From contig CAKRNE010000002.1 of the NCBI GenBank assembly GCA_934365945.1, forward strand, positions 124,001 to 188,000: a stretch of 64,000 bases of DNA, written 5' to 3'. The notes below the pieces were generated by a model that was not told where the DNA came from, made no database searches, and saw only the letters and a program-made list of their open reading frames with translations. This stretch comes from an uncultured Agathobacter sp. GTDB taxonomy: Bacteria; Bacillota; Clostridia; Lachnospirales; Lachnospiraceae. The position numbers and the translations under genes were made by a program. Below, piece after piece: positions 9,057 through 17,041 of the stretch; the first letter of the stretch is position 1, and each line of letters begins with the position of its first letter.

Positions 9057-10305
9057 TTTAGAAAAAATTTGTGCGGATGCATACGAGGCCAGAGTAAAGA
9101 TAGGAACACTTGATACTGATATCAAGAATAAGGTGTTAAACGATGCGGCGGACAATCTGCTTAAGGCAGAGGCAGAAATCCTTGAGGCAAACAAAAGGGA
9201 TGTGGCAACAGCAGAGGAAAATATGAAGGCAAAGAGCATGATTGACAGGCTCTCGCTCGATCATGACAGGCTCCTTGGCATGGCTGACGGACTCAGACAG
9301 ATAGCAAAGCTTGCAGACCCAATAGGGGAAGTGATGTCTATGGCAAAGCGTCCTAATGGTCTTATTATCGGAAAAAGAAGAGTTGCAATCGGTGTTGTGG
9401 GCATCATCTTTGAGGCGCGCCCAAATGTCACATCAGATGCCTTTGGTCTGTGCTTTAAGACAGGTAACTGTGTCATATTAAAGGGTGGAAGTGATGCTAT
9501 AAATACCAATATCGCAATAGTAAAGGCTTTAAAAAAGGCGTTGACGGACAACTTAGTTTCTGATGCTGCACTTGCACTTATTGAGTCAACAGACAGAGAA
9601 ACCACGAATGCATTTATGAAGATGGATCAGTATGTGGATGTGCTCATACCAAGAGGCGGTGCGGGACTCATCCAGAATGTTGTCAAAAATGCAACAATCC
9701 CTGTCATCCAGACCGGTACAGGCAACTGCCATGTATATGTAGACAAGGATGCTGACTTTGATATGGCTGTCAATATTATAAACAATGCCAAGACACAAAG
9801 AATCAGTGTCTGCAATGCATGCGAGTCGATTGTGGTACACAGTGCCATAGCAGAGGAATTTCTGCCAAAGCTGTACGATAAGCTGAGAGAGCATCATGTA
9901 CAGCTTCGCTGTGATGAAAGAGCACAGGCAATTCTTGCTGGAAGAGACGATGTGACAGAGGCTTCTTCCGATGACTGGGGCATGGAGTATCTTGATTACA
10001 TCATGTCTGTAAAGATTGTTGACAGCATTGATGAGGCAATCGAGCATATAAACAGATACAATACATCGCATTCAGAGGCAATCGTCACAAATGATTATGA
10101 CAACGCACAGAAGTTTTTAAATGAGATAGATGCCGCATGCGTTTATGTAAATGCCTCAACCAGATTTTCCGATGGAAATGAATTCGGCTTTGGAGCTGAG
10201 ATTGGAATCAGCACACAGAAGCTTCACGCAAGGGGACCTATGGGGCTTGAAGCACTGACAAGCTATAAGTATATCATTTACGGCAGTGGTCAGATAAGGG
10301 AATAG
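9049..10305 (+). CDS. proA: Gamma-glutamyl phosphate reductase
   Basis: Second proline step: NADPH reduction of gamma-glutamyl phosphate to glutamate semialdehyde. 418 aa, aldehyde dehydrogenase superfamily. Seen: [28 protein letters not shown], the region around the catalytic cysteine [12 protein letters not shown], and [21 protein letters not shown] at the C-terminus. The ATG at 9049 is preferred over a TTG three bases earlier because AGAGAGAGGTG ends 8 bases upstream. Overlaps the preceding stop. Confidence 0.96.
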   Translation: MTDLEKICADAYEARVKIGTLDTDIKNKVLNDAADNLLKAEAEILEANKRDVATAEENMKAKSMIDRLSLDHDRLLGMADGLRQIAKLADPIGEVMSMAKRPNGLIIGKRRVAIGVVGIIFEARPNVTSDAFGLCFKTGNCVILKGGSDAINTNIAIVKALKKALTDNLVSDAALALIESTDRETTNAFMKMDQYVDVLIPRGGAGLIQNVVKNATIPVIQTGTGNCHVYVDKDADFDMAVNIINNAKTQRISVCNACESIVVHSAIAEEFLPKLYDKLREHHVQLRCDERAQAILAGRDDVTEASSDDWGMEYLDYIMSVKIVDSIDEAIEHINRYNTSHSEAIVTNDYDNAQKFLNEIDAACVYVNASTRFSDGNEFGFGAEIGISTQKLHARGPMGLEALTSYKYIIYGSGQIRE

Positions 10306-10352
10306 TCAGCTAAAGTATAACAGATTTAATTTGAGAGGAAATATAATATAAC

Positions 10353-11792
10353 ATGAGCTATGATATAGATATAACAAAGACACCACCGGGTCATGAGCCT
10401 GAGAGACAGTATTACTACATGGCAAAGGCAAAGGATTTTGTTGAAAAGAAATCTAAAGAAATCGGACGTCCAATGACTTATTTTGTAAAGACCTTCGGAT
10501 GTCAGATGAACGCCCGCGACTCAGAAAAGCTTGTCGGAATACTTGAGCAGATTGGCTACGTGGAAGGAACTGATGAGCATTCGGATTTCATTGTATACAA
10601 CACCTGTACCGTACGTGAGAATGCCAACAACAAGGTGTACGGCAGACTTGGCTATCTGCAAAACTACAAGAAAAAGAATCCTCTGATGAAGATTGCTCTC
10701 TGTGGCTGCATGATGCAGGAGCCTGAGGTTGTTGAAAATATTAAAAAGCACTACAAGTTTGTAGATATCGTGTTCGGAACCCACAATATATTCAAGTTCG
10801 CAGAGATTTTATGCAACAATATCGAGTCAGGCTCACAGGTGATTGACATATGGAAGGATACCAACCAGATTGTCGAGGATCTGCCGGTGAAGAGAAAGTT
10901 CTCTTTCAAATCAGGTGTCAATATTATGTTTGGCTGCAACAATTTCTGCAGCTATTGTATCGTGCCATATGTAAGAGGCCGGGAGAGAAGCAGGGAGCCT
11001 AAGGATATCATAAGAGAGATAGAAAAGCTTGTCTCAGACGGAGTATGCGAGATAATGCTTCTTGGACAGAATGTCAACTCATATGGTAAAACACTTGACA
11101 ATCCTATAACCTTTGCAGAGCTTCTTCGCGAGGTTAATAAGATTGAAGGGCTTAAGAGAATACGTTTTATGACATCTCATCCAAAGGATTTGTCAGACGA
11201 CCTGATTATGGCAATAAAGGAGTGCGACAAGGTGTGCAAGCATATGCATCTGCCGCTTCAGTCAGGAAGCTCAAGGGTGCTTAAGGAGATGAACAGGCAC
11301 TATGACAAGGAGAAGTATCTCGACGAGGTAAAGAGACTTCGTGAGCAGATTCCTGATATTGCAATCACAACTGATATCATTGTGGGCTTCCCGGGTGAGA
11401 CTGAGGAGGATTTCCTTGAGACAATGGATGTTGTTAAGCAGGTCAGATACGACAGTGCTTTTACATTTATTTACTCAAAGAGAACAGGCACACGCGCTGC
11501 CACTATGGAGAATCAGGTGCCTGATGATGTGGTCAAGGACAGGTTTGACAGACTCTTAAAGGAGGTTCAGACAATCTCATCAGAAAAGGCAAAATGCTAT
11601 GAGGGCAAAGTGGTGCCGGTGCTTGCAGAGGAGATGGATGACCAGAAGGAGGGCTATGTGACCGGTCGTATGGACAACAATTCGATAGTACATTTTCCGG
11701 GTACAAAGGATATGATTGGAAATATATACAATGTGAAGCTCGATGAGTGCAGAGGCTTTTACTATATGGGAGAGATAGAAGAGGATGCGTAA
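10353..11792 (+). CDS. miaB: tRNA (N6-isopentenyl adenosine(37)-C2)-methylthiotransferase MiaB
   Basis: Radical SAM enzyme adding a methylthio group to i6A37 of tRNAs. 479 aa with the UPF0004 domain (TFGCQMNARDSEK, YNTCTVRENANNK, LCGCMMQEPE: three cysteines for the auxiliary cluster), radical SAM motif CNNFCSYCIVPYVRGRE, and a C-terminal TRAM domain. MiaB-specific wording VRGRERSR distinguishes it from RimO, which is also present at 40.4 kb. The N-terminal roughly 45 residues are an extension common in clostridial MiaB. Its stop overlaps the next start by 8 bases. Confidence 0.96.
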   Translation: MSYDIDITKTPPGHEPERQYYYMAKAKDFVEKKSKEIGRPMTYFVKTFGCQMNARDSEKLVGILEQIGYVEGTDEHSDFIVYNTCTVRENANNKVYGRLGYLQNYKKKNPLMKIALCGCMMQEPEVVENIKKHYKFVDIVFGTHNIFKFAEILCNNIESGSQVIDIWKDTNQIVEDLPVKRKFSFKSGVNIMFGCNNFCSYCIVPYVRGRERSREPKDIIREIEKLVSDGVCEIMLLGQNVNSYGKTLDNPITFAELLREVNKIEGLKRIRFMTSHPKDLSDDLIMAIKECDKVCKHMHLPLQSGSSRVLKEMNRHYDKEKYLDEVKRLREQIPDIAITTDIIVGFPGETEEDFLETMDVVKQVRYDSAFTFIYSKRTGTRAATMENQVPDDVVKDRFDRLLKEVQTISSEKAKCYEGKVVPVLAEEMDDQKEGYVTGRMDNNSIVHFPGTKDMIGNIYNVKLDECRGFYYMGEIEEDA

Positions 11793-12183
11793 GCGTTTTG
11801 GCAGAAATGATATAATCCTGATATCGGTTATTGTAATTATCTCTGTCGCTCTGCTTCTTGTATGGAAGCTTGTATATTTAAAGGGACAAAACGCTGACAG
11901 CGATGCATTTGTCAAGGTGACTGTCGACGGAAGGGTCTATGGCACATATCCGCTTTCAAAGGATGATACAATTGAGATAAAAAACGTTGATGGTGATGTC
12001 ACAAACACCCTTGTCATAAAGGATGGTGTGGCTGATGTGACTGCTGCCGACTGTCCGGATCATCTGTGTGTAAAGCAGAAGGCGATATCAAAGGAGGGCG
12101 AGTCGATTATCTGTCTGCCAAACAAGGTTGTTGTGACGGTAAAAAGCGACACGAAATCCGATATAGATTCCATATCAAAGTGA
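11785..12183 (+). CDS. NusG domain II-containing extracytoplasmic protein
   Basis: 132 aa: one N-terminal membrane helix (about residues 9-27) and an exported beta-rich domain ending with the conserved segment ADCPDHLCVKQKAISKEG and ICLPNKVVV, typical of the NusG_II (PF07009) family. The two cysteines in DCPDHLC are characteristic. This is not a transcription factor. It overlaps miaB by 8 bases and is followed after 33 bases by a Gx-transporter-family gene; the same pair occurs in Gram-positive flavin-based extracellular electron transfer loci (recalled association). Exact role is unproven. Confidence 0.85.
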   Translation: MRKRFGRNDIILISVIVIISVALLLVWKLVYLKGQNADSDAFVKVTVDGRVYGTYPLSKDDTIEIKNVDGDVTNTLVIKDGVADVTAADCPDHLCVKQKAISKEGESIICLPNKVVVTVKSDTKSDIDSISK

Positions 12184-12216
12184 TATCAGGATATTTTATA
12201 GAAAGAAATGAGATAA

Positions 12217-12714
12217 ATGAAAACCAGAAAAATTGCATACCTTGGTATGCTTATGGCACTGGCACTGGTGCTAAGCTATGTTGAGTCGCTTATACCGTTT
12301 GCGGTAGGTATACCGGGAGTAAAGCTTGGACTTACAAATATAGTGACCGTAATCATGCTTTATATAGCATCGCCCACAGAGACCTTTTTGCTATGTGTAT
12401 TCCGGGCGGTGCTTTCGGGCTTTATGTTTGGAAATGCGTTCAGCATCATATATTCACTGGCAGGCTGTATACTGAGCTTCATTGTGATGTATCTGCTAAA
12501 GAAATCAGATAAATTCAGCCCGGTTTCAATAAGTCTGGTCGGTGGAGTGTGTCACAATATAGGACAGATAATAGTTGCGGCTATAGTTTTGTCAACCTAC
12601 AGCGTGGTGTATTATATTCCGGTGCTTCTTGTGGCAGGCTGTATCACGGGACTTGTAATCGGAATAGCAGCTTCGCAGGTGCTTTTGAGGATTTCTGACA
12701 GCTTTCATGTGTAG
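12217..12714 (+). CDS. Gx transporter family membrane protein (heptaprenyl diphosphate synthase component I-like)
   Basis: 165 aa, about five transmembrane segments, with MLMALALVLSYVES at the N-terminus and GVKLGLTNIVTVIMLY, the hallmarks of the Gx transporter/HepS-like COG4769 family, related in fold to ECF substrate-binding components. Old databases label it as a heptaprenyl diphosphate synthase subunit, but it has no prenyl synthase motifs. Neighbour of the NusG_II protein; a joint membrane redox or quinone-related role is inferred, not shown. ATG at 12217, ribosome site AAAGAAATGAG-like and weak. Confidence 0.82.
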   Translation: MKTRKIAYLGMLMALALVLSYVESLIPFAVGIPGVKLGLTNIVTVIMLYIASPTETFLLCVFRAVLSGFMFGNAFSIIYSLAGCILSFIVMYLLKKSDKFSPVSISLVGGVCHNIGQIIVAAIVLSTYSVVYYIPVLLVAGCITGLVIGIAASQVLLRISDSFHV

Positions 12715-12783
12715 TTTTAATGGGCTGTAATAGTTACGATATTTAATAAATAAAGGAGCTGCTGTTTGTAGCAGAAGGATTTA

Positions 12784-13392
12784 ATGTACGCATATATAAA
12801 AGGTGAGCTTGCAGAAAAAAATATAGACAGCATTGTAGTGGAGGCAGCCGGTGTAGGCTATCTCATTTACATACCGACACAGTATTTTGATATGCTGCCT
12901 GACGAGGGAGAGGATGTAAAAATTTACACCTACCTGTGTGTCAGGGAGGATGCCATGATACTTTATGGCTTTTTGAGTAAGGATGATCTTGAAATCTTTA
13001 AGCTTTTAATTACAGTCAGCGGAATCGGACCAAAGGGCGGTCTTGCGATTCTGTCAACTCTGTCAGCCGATGATTTGCGTTTTGCTATTTTATCGGGAGA
13101 CTCAAAGGCTATATCAAAGGCGCCGGGAATAGGTGCAAAGACAGCTCAGAGAGTAATCCTTGATTTAAAGGACAAGCTGTCGCTCGAGGATGCATTTGAA
13201 AAGAAGCTTGAGAATCAGGCATCCGGAGTCGCTGCATCCATGAACAGCACTGTGAAAAATGATGCAGTCATGGCACTTAATGCGCTTGGATACTCATCTA
13301 CGGAGAGTCTTAAGGCAGTGTCCAAGGTTGATATCACAGAGGATATGGATGTAGAGGATGTGCTGAAGTTTGCGCTCAAAAATATGGGCTGA
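12784..13392 (+). CDS. ruvA: Holliday junction branch migration protein RuvA
   Basis: Tetrameric junction-binding subunit of the RuvAB motor. 202 aa: N-terminal OB-fold (MYAYIKGELAEKNIDSIVVEA), tandem helix-hairpin-helix segments (LLITVSGIGPKGGLAIL and KAPGIGAKTAQRVILDLKDKL), and a C-terminal RuvB-contact domain (NDAVMALNALGYSS). Immediately upstream of ruvB, 44 bases apart, as in most bacteria. AAGGAG precedes the ATG by about 24 bases, so the true site may be AGAAGGA closer in. Confidence 0.97.
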   Translation: MYAYIKGELAEKNIDSIVVEAAGVGYLIYIPTQYFDMLPDEGEDVKIYTYLCVREDAMILYGFLSKDDLEIFKLLITVSGIGPKGGLAILSTLSADDLRFAILSGDSKAISKAPGIGAKTAQRVILDLKDKLSLEDAFEKKLENQASGVAASMNSTVKNDAVMALNALGYSSTESLKAVSKVDITEDMDVEDVLKFALKNMG

Positions 13393-13436
13393 TTGTAAAA
13401 AGCTGTATGGCTTAAAACAGAAACGGGGAACAAAAC

Positions 13437-14429
13437 GTGAAAAGAGTAATTTCCACACAATTGCAGGAAGAGGACATAAAGATAGAAAAATCCCTGCGTC
13501 CTATGTATTTTGATGACTATATCGGTCAGCAGAAGATAAAGGACAATTTAAAAATATATATAGAAGCCGCAAAATCAAGGGGCGAGGCGCTCGATCATGT
13601 GCTGTTTTACGGACCTCCGGGGCTTGGAAAGACAACACTTGCGGGAATCATTGCAAATGAGATGGGCACAAAGATAAAGGTGACCTCAGGCCCTGCAATA
13701 GGTAAGCCGGGAGAGATGGCAGCCATACTCAACGGACTTTCTGAGGGAGACATACTGTTTGTCGATGAAATCCACAGACTAAACCGTCAGGTGGAGGAGG
13801 TGCTCTATCCTGCCATGGAGGACTATGCCATAGATATCATGATAGGTAAGGGCGAGTCTGCAAAGTCAATCAGATTCAACCTGCCAAAATTCACACTCGT
13901 AGGAGCAACTACGAGGGCAGGCATGCTGTCGGCACCGCTTAGAGACAGATTTGGTGTGGTAAATCACATGGAGTTTTACACTGTCGATGAGCTAAAGCAG
14001 ATTATCATCAATTCTGCAAGGGTGCTTGGAGTTGAGATAGATGACAAGGGAGCCTACGAGATGGCAAGACGCTCAAGAGGCACGCCAAGACTTGCAAACA
14101 GACTATTAAAGCGTGTCAGGGATTTTGCACAGGTCAAGTATGACGGCAAAATCACCTATGATGTGGCAAGCTTTGCACTGGACCTTTTGGAGGTAGACAA
14201 GTACGGACTGGATTTGAATGACAGAAATATACTTCTCACTATCATTGACAAGTTTGCGGGAGGCCCGGTAGGACTTGATACGCTTGCGGCGGCAATAGGC
14301 GAGGATGCCGGAACCATTGAGGATGTTTACGAGCCGTATCTGGTGAAGAATGGTTTCATAAACCGCACGCCAAAGGGACGTGTGGCGACAGATCTTGCCT
14401 TTGAGCATTTTGAGAGAAAAAGGGCTTAA
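13437..14429 (+). CDS. ruvB: Holliday junction branch migration ATPase RuvB
   Basis: AAA+ hexameric helicase partner of RuvA. 330 aa, GTG start. Seen: N-terminal [17 protein letters not shown], Walker [14 protein letters not shown], Walker [13 protein letters not shown], sensor [18 protein letters not shown] with the arginine finger, and the C-terminal winged helix ([20 protein letters not shown]). Length is standard. No terminator follows; a new promoter for zapA starts 3 bases after its stop. Confidence 0.97.
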   Translation: MKRVISTQLQEEDIKIEKSLRPMYFDDYIGQQKIKDNLKIYIEAAKSRGEALDHVLFYGPPGLGKTTLAGIIANEMGTKIKVTSGPAIGKPGEMAAILNGLSEGDILFVDEIHRLNRQVEEVLYPAMEDYAIDIMIGKGESAKSIRFNLPKFTLVGATTRAGMLSAPLRDRFGVVNHMEFYTVDELKQIIINSARVLGVEIDDKGAYEMARRSRGTPRLANRLLKRVRDFAQVKYDGKITYDVASFALDLLEVDKYGLDLNDRNILLTIIDKFAGGPVGLDTLAAAIGEDAGTIEDVYEPYLVKNGFINRTPKGRVATDLAFEHFERKRA

Positions 14430-14431
14430 AG

Positions 14432-14460
14432 TTGCAATTTATATCTATAAGGCATATAAT
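14432..14460 (+). promoter_or_regulatory. Sigma-A promoter for zapA
   Basis: TTGCAA at 14432-14437 and TATAAT at 14455-14460 with an ideal 17-base spacer, about 90 bases before zapA. The long AT-rich leader before the AACGGAGGATG ribosome site is otherwise empty. Confidence 0.75.
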
Positions 14461-14551
14461 AATTAAGTATTTGATATTGAAATTGATAGTAAAAGTAATA
14501 TTAATACTAATATAGCTGGTTTGAATAAATGTGAAAACGGAGGATGATTAA

Positions 14552-15025
14552 ATGTCTGCAAAAACAAATGCCGAGGTGGTAATAGACGGAAAGGTTTACA
14601 CACTGTCAGGATATGAGAATGAGGAATACTTACAGAAGGTTGCGGCATACATCAACAACAAGATTGCAGAGTTTGATGATATGGATGAGTATAAGCATCT
14701 TCCGGGCAATATGAAGAGCACACTTATCGAGCTCAATATTGCGGATGATTATTTCAAGGCAAAGGCACTTGTCGAAAAGCTCGAGGGTGATATAGAGAAT
14801 AAGGATAAGGAAATATACGATTTAAAGCATGATTTAATTTCCAATCAGGTAAAGACCGAGAATGCTGAGGCAAGCATGAAGGAGCTTGAGGCACAAAACA
14901 AGGAGCTTTTACTCAACAAGGCGAGACTTGAGGCAACTCTTGAGGAGTCACTTCTTGATGGAAAAAAGCCTGTTAAAAAATCTGCACATGCTTCTAAAGG
15001 GGCAAATGACAGTAGCGATAAATAG
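14552..15025 (+). CDS. zapA: Cell division protein ZapA
   Basis: Promotes FtsZ filament bundling at the division ring. 157 aa: the N-terminal ZapA domain (NAEVVIDGKVYTLSGYENEEYLQKVAAYIN) followed by a long coiled coil (about residues 70-135, LVEKLEGDIENKDKEIYDL and onwards) and a basic tail. Longer than the roughly 85-110 aa of Bacillus or E. coli ZapA, but this long coiled-coil form is common in Clostridia. Its own promoter and terminator make it monocistronic. It is the last host gene before the inserted element. Confidence 0.92.
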   Translation: MSAKTNAEVVIDGKVYTLSGYENEEYLQKVAAYINNKIAEFDDMDEYKHLPGNMKSTLIELNIADDYFKAKALVEKLEGDIENKDKEIYDLKHDLISNQVKTENAEASMKELEAQNKELLLNKARLEATLEESLLDGKKPVKKSAHASKGANDSSDK

Positions 15026-15027
15026 CA

Positions 15028-15069
15028 ATAAAAGGGGAACAGATATCGTACACTGTTCCCTATTTTATT
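15028..15069 (+). terminator. Terminator after zapA
   Basis: GGGAACAG at 15035-15042 pairs with CTGTTCCC at 15053-15060; flanking AATAAAA and TATTTTATT extend the stem and give the T-rich tail. Confidence 0.9.
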
Positions 15070-15145
15070 GCGGGTTTATATAAAATTAGTTGATTGTCTT
15101 GAAAAATGCTTGATCTACTGGCATATTCGCAGGTTTGCAGATTGA

Positions 15146-15169
15146 TTTTACTACTTATTTACTACTTTT
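15146..15169 (+). repeat. Left-end integrase arm-site repeats (candidate)
   Basis: Two adjacent copies of TTTACTACTT (15147-15156 and 15158-15167), separated by one A. The same motif pair, in the same orientation, lies just after int at 24500-24523. In Tn916, direct repeats near both ends are bound by the N-terminal domain of Int; that function is inferred here. Confidence 0.6.
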
Positions 15170-15277
15170 AACGGATTGCGCCTTGATATGTAAAAGCACC
15201 TGCGGAGCTGCCGGATAAACCGCTACACCACCTTACGCGGCACGCCGAAAAAAAATAAAATAAGCACCACCTATAAG

Positions 15278-15325
15278 GCGGCGTTTCTCACTCCTACACA
15301 GGAGAACAGGAACGCCGCTATTTTT
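15278..15325 (+). terminator. Strong hairpin terminator near the element's left end
   Basis: GCGGCGTT at 15278-15285 pairs with AACGCCGC at 15311-15318; inside it CTCCT pairs with AGGAG, and TATTTTT follows. It would stop read-through from the left flank. The rest of 15070-15474 contains the arm repeats and a second weak hairpin (AAAAGCC with GGCTTTT near 15353-15379), and no gene that I can support. Confidence 0.75.
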
Positions 15326-15474
15326 ATGCCCTCATGTTACGCAGTAAGGGTCAAAAAAGCCTTGATTTATGCGGCTTTTAGGACGTGAAAATGAGAAAGG
15401 CAAGGGTTGATACCTTTTCCCTCAAAAACGCGTTTCTACTGCGTAACAAATCCAACCAAAGGAGTGATGAAGCT

Positions 15475-15612
15475 ATGGCAGTTTTCCGCGTGGAAAAGAA
15501 TAAAGGTTATACGGTTATGAGCAACCACCATTTACGAAACAAGGAGCTTTCCTTAAAAGCAAAGGGCTTGTTGTCGCAAATGCTTTCACTTCCCGAAGAT
15601 TGGGACTATACC
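15475..15612 (+). pseudogene. 5' fragment of element replication/HTH gene (DUF6017-type protein family)
   Basis: Only the first 46 codons remain: MAVFRVEKNKGYTVMSNHHL to LPEDWDYT. This N-terminus is characteristic of the large HTH protein encoded at one end of Tn1549-like conjugative elements (intact forms are several hundred residues). AAAGGAGTGATGAAGCT provides a real ribosome site, so this was once a functional start. The frame then runs into sequence that is the reversed 3' part of another gene, at about 15610-15612. The family name is from memory of similar elements; the truncation is clear. Confidence 0.7.
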
Positions 15613-15812
15613 GATACGTCAAGCAAGGTTACAAGCTCATACAAAATCTGCAAACTTGGGTGCTGTCCGCTGTTCTCAATGGACGCGATATATCGCGGCG
15701 CAATGTTCAGCTTATCCGCTAACTGATTGCGGGAAATCCCCTTTGCTTTTCTTGCCGCTTTTATAGCCTGTCCGAAAGCCTTAAAATCAAACTTTTCTTT
15801 GTTCTGCTTCAT
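15606..15812 (-). pseudogene. 3'-truncated XRE-family HTH repressor
   Basis: Minus-strand frame of 68 codons from the ATG at 15812 (GGGTGA 7 bases upstream). The HTH is clear: FGQAIKAARKAKGISRNQLADK followed by YIASIENSGQHPSLQILYEL. Intact relatives in Tn1549-like elements continue well past DVSV with a C-terminal extension of several dozen residues; here a stop formed by the neighbouring fragment cuts it off. The DNA-binding part is whole, so it could still bind DNA. It faces away from the small HTH gene at 15973. Confidence 0.7.
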
Positions 15813-15907
15813 AATCATTTCACCCAACTACATTGTATATTTCATCTCTCTTTCGAGATATGATTACACACATCATAGTATGGATAGAAATAGAGCATAT
15901 CATACAC

Positions 15908-15936
15908 TTGCTATTATTCGGTTATCCGATTATAAT
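15908..15936 (+). promoter_or_regulatory. Promoter for the small HTH gene, with a palindrome in the spacer
   Basis: TTGCTA (15908-15913), 17-base spacer, TATAAT (15931-15936). The spacer holds TCGGTTATCCGA (15918-15929), a 4+4 palindrome that could be the operator of the adjacent truncated repressor. Confidence 0.65.
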
Positions 15937-15972
15937 TATATTGATAAAGTTTGAGGAAAGGGCGGTTGAACT

Positions 15973-16149
15973 ATGGAATATATGTCTTGTCCAGAAGCAG
16001 CGGAAAAATGGGGCATTTCTGAACGGCGAGTACAGATACTTTGTAAACAGAACAGAATACCGGGAGTTTCAAAAATCGGTTATATGTGGTTGATACCCAA
16101 AGCGGCAGAGAAGCCTACTGATGGACGTAGGAAAGGGAATAAAAAATAG
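15973..16149 (+). CDS. Small helix-turn-helix (excisionase-like) protein of the element
   Basis: 58 aa beginning MEYMSCPEAAEKWGISERRV and continuing to VSKIGYMWLIPKAAEKP: a MerR/excisionase-like winged HTH with the usual W-x-I-P end. Such tiny proteins are common in Tn1549-like elements next to cargo. GAGGAAAGGG lies about 12 bases upstream of the ATG. It has its own promoter and precedes the resistance operon by about 110 bases. Target sites are unknown; a regulator or accessory recombination factor are both possible. Confidence 0.75.
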   Translation: MEYMSCPEAAEKWGISERRVQILCKQNRIPGVSKIGYMWLIPKAAEKPTDGRRKGNKK

Positions 16150-16168
16150 ATAATTCCTTACGTAAAAC

Positions 16169-16185
16169 CTTACATCAAATGTAAG
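16169..16185. promoter_or_regulatory. Palindromic operator of the Bce-type response regulator (candidate)
   Basis: CTTACAT-CAA-ATGTAAG, a perfect 7+7 inverted repeat whose core TTACA...TGTAA resembles the published BceR-type site (TNACA-N4-TGTAA) but with a 5-base centre. It ends 7 bases upstream of the -35 at 16193, the position expected for an activator. A second half-site-like TGTTACA follows at 16187-16192. Confidence 0.7.
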
Positions 16186-16192
16186 TGTTACA

Positions 16193-16220
16193 TTGAGTTA
16201 TTATGCAGTAAAATTATAAT
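16193..16220 (+). promoter_or_regulatory. Promoter of the Bce-type operon
   Basis: TTGAGT (16193-16198), 16-base spacer, TATAAT (16215-16220). It lies directly downstream of the palindrome and 38 bases before the ATPase gene's ATG. Confidence 0.75.
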
Positions 16221-16258
16221 TGGTAAACAATCAACAATCCACAAGGCGAGGTGTAAAA

Positions 16259-17041
16259 ATGAATTATACAGAAAAACTCTTGGAAGTGTGCGACTTGCAT
16301 AAAGTTTACACAAAAGATGGTGTCCCCACAAAGGCTCTAAATGGGATTTCATTTAATGTTCTCAATGGTGAATATTTGGGTATTATGGGTGCAAGTGGTT
16401 CCGGTAAAACTACATTATTAAATTGTATTGCGACGGTAATTAAACCAACTTCAGGTCAAATTTTACTTTCAGGTGCCAATATAAGCTCTTTTGATGGCAC
16501 GAAGTTGGCTGAATATCGTGGCAACAAGATTGGTTATCTATTTCAAGATTTTGCTTTACTTGATAATCTAACTGGTAAAGAAAATATTATATTGCCTTTA
16601 TCAATTCATAATATTGACATTGTTACAGCGGAAAAAAAGCTAAAAGATATAGCAGATTTTCTTGGAATTACAGACGTTCTTTCTAAATTTCCGTCACAAA
16701 TGTCGGGCGGTCAAAAACAACGCGTAGCTGCTGCACGTAGTTTGATTTCTGACCCCGATATTATTTTGGCTGATGAACCTACAGGTGCATTAGATACAAA
16801 ATCAGCACGTTTACTCATGGAGAAGTTACAGGAAATCAATCTTAGGCGTGGACGCACAATCCTAATGGTCACGCATGACCCTAACGCCGCGAGTTTCTGT
16901 TCTCGTATTTTGTTCATTCAAGACGGTGTTATTTTCCATGAGTTACGTCGTAAAATTCCAAATGAAACACAGGAAGATTTTTATGCACGTATTTTACAAG
17001 TGATGGCTCAAATGGGGGGAGGAAGTGCAAATGTTCTTTAA
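16259..17041 (+). CDS. Bce-type (peptide antibiotic) ABC transporter, ATP-binding protein
   Basis: 260 aa MacB/BceA-family ATPase. Seen: Walker A MGASGSGKTTLLN, Q-loop YLFQDFALLDNLT, signature MSGGQKQRVAAARSL, Walker B IILADEPTGALD and H-loop MVTHDP. It pairs with the ten-helix permease encoded next, in a transporter type that protects against bacitracin, lantibiotics and similar cell-wall-targeting peptides by freeing their lipid targets. The ATG at 16259 is chosen because GCGAGGTG sits 5 bases upstream; an in-frame GTG/ATG at 16220 falls inside the promoter. Overlaps the permease gene by 11 bases. Cargo of the mobile element. Confidence 0.93.
   Translation: MNYTEKLLEVCDLHKVYTKDGVPTKALNGISFNVLNGEYLGIMGASGSGKTTLLNCIATVIKPTSGQILLSGANISSFDGTKLAEYRGNKIGYLFQDFALLDNLTGKENIILPLSIHNIDIVTAEKKLKDIADFLGITDVLSKFPSQMSGGQKQRVAAARSLISDPDIILADEPTGALDTKSARLLMEKLQEINLRRGRTILMVTHDPNAASFCSRILFIQDGVIFHELRRKIPNETQEDFYARILQVMAQMGGGSANVL

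Noticed and set aside
12217..12714. Heptaprenyl diphosphate synthase subunit
   Set aside because: The name is a legacy label for this membrane family; there are no DDxxD prenyl-synthase motifs and no component II gene nearby.
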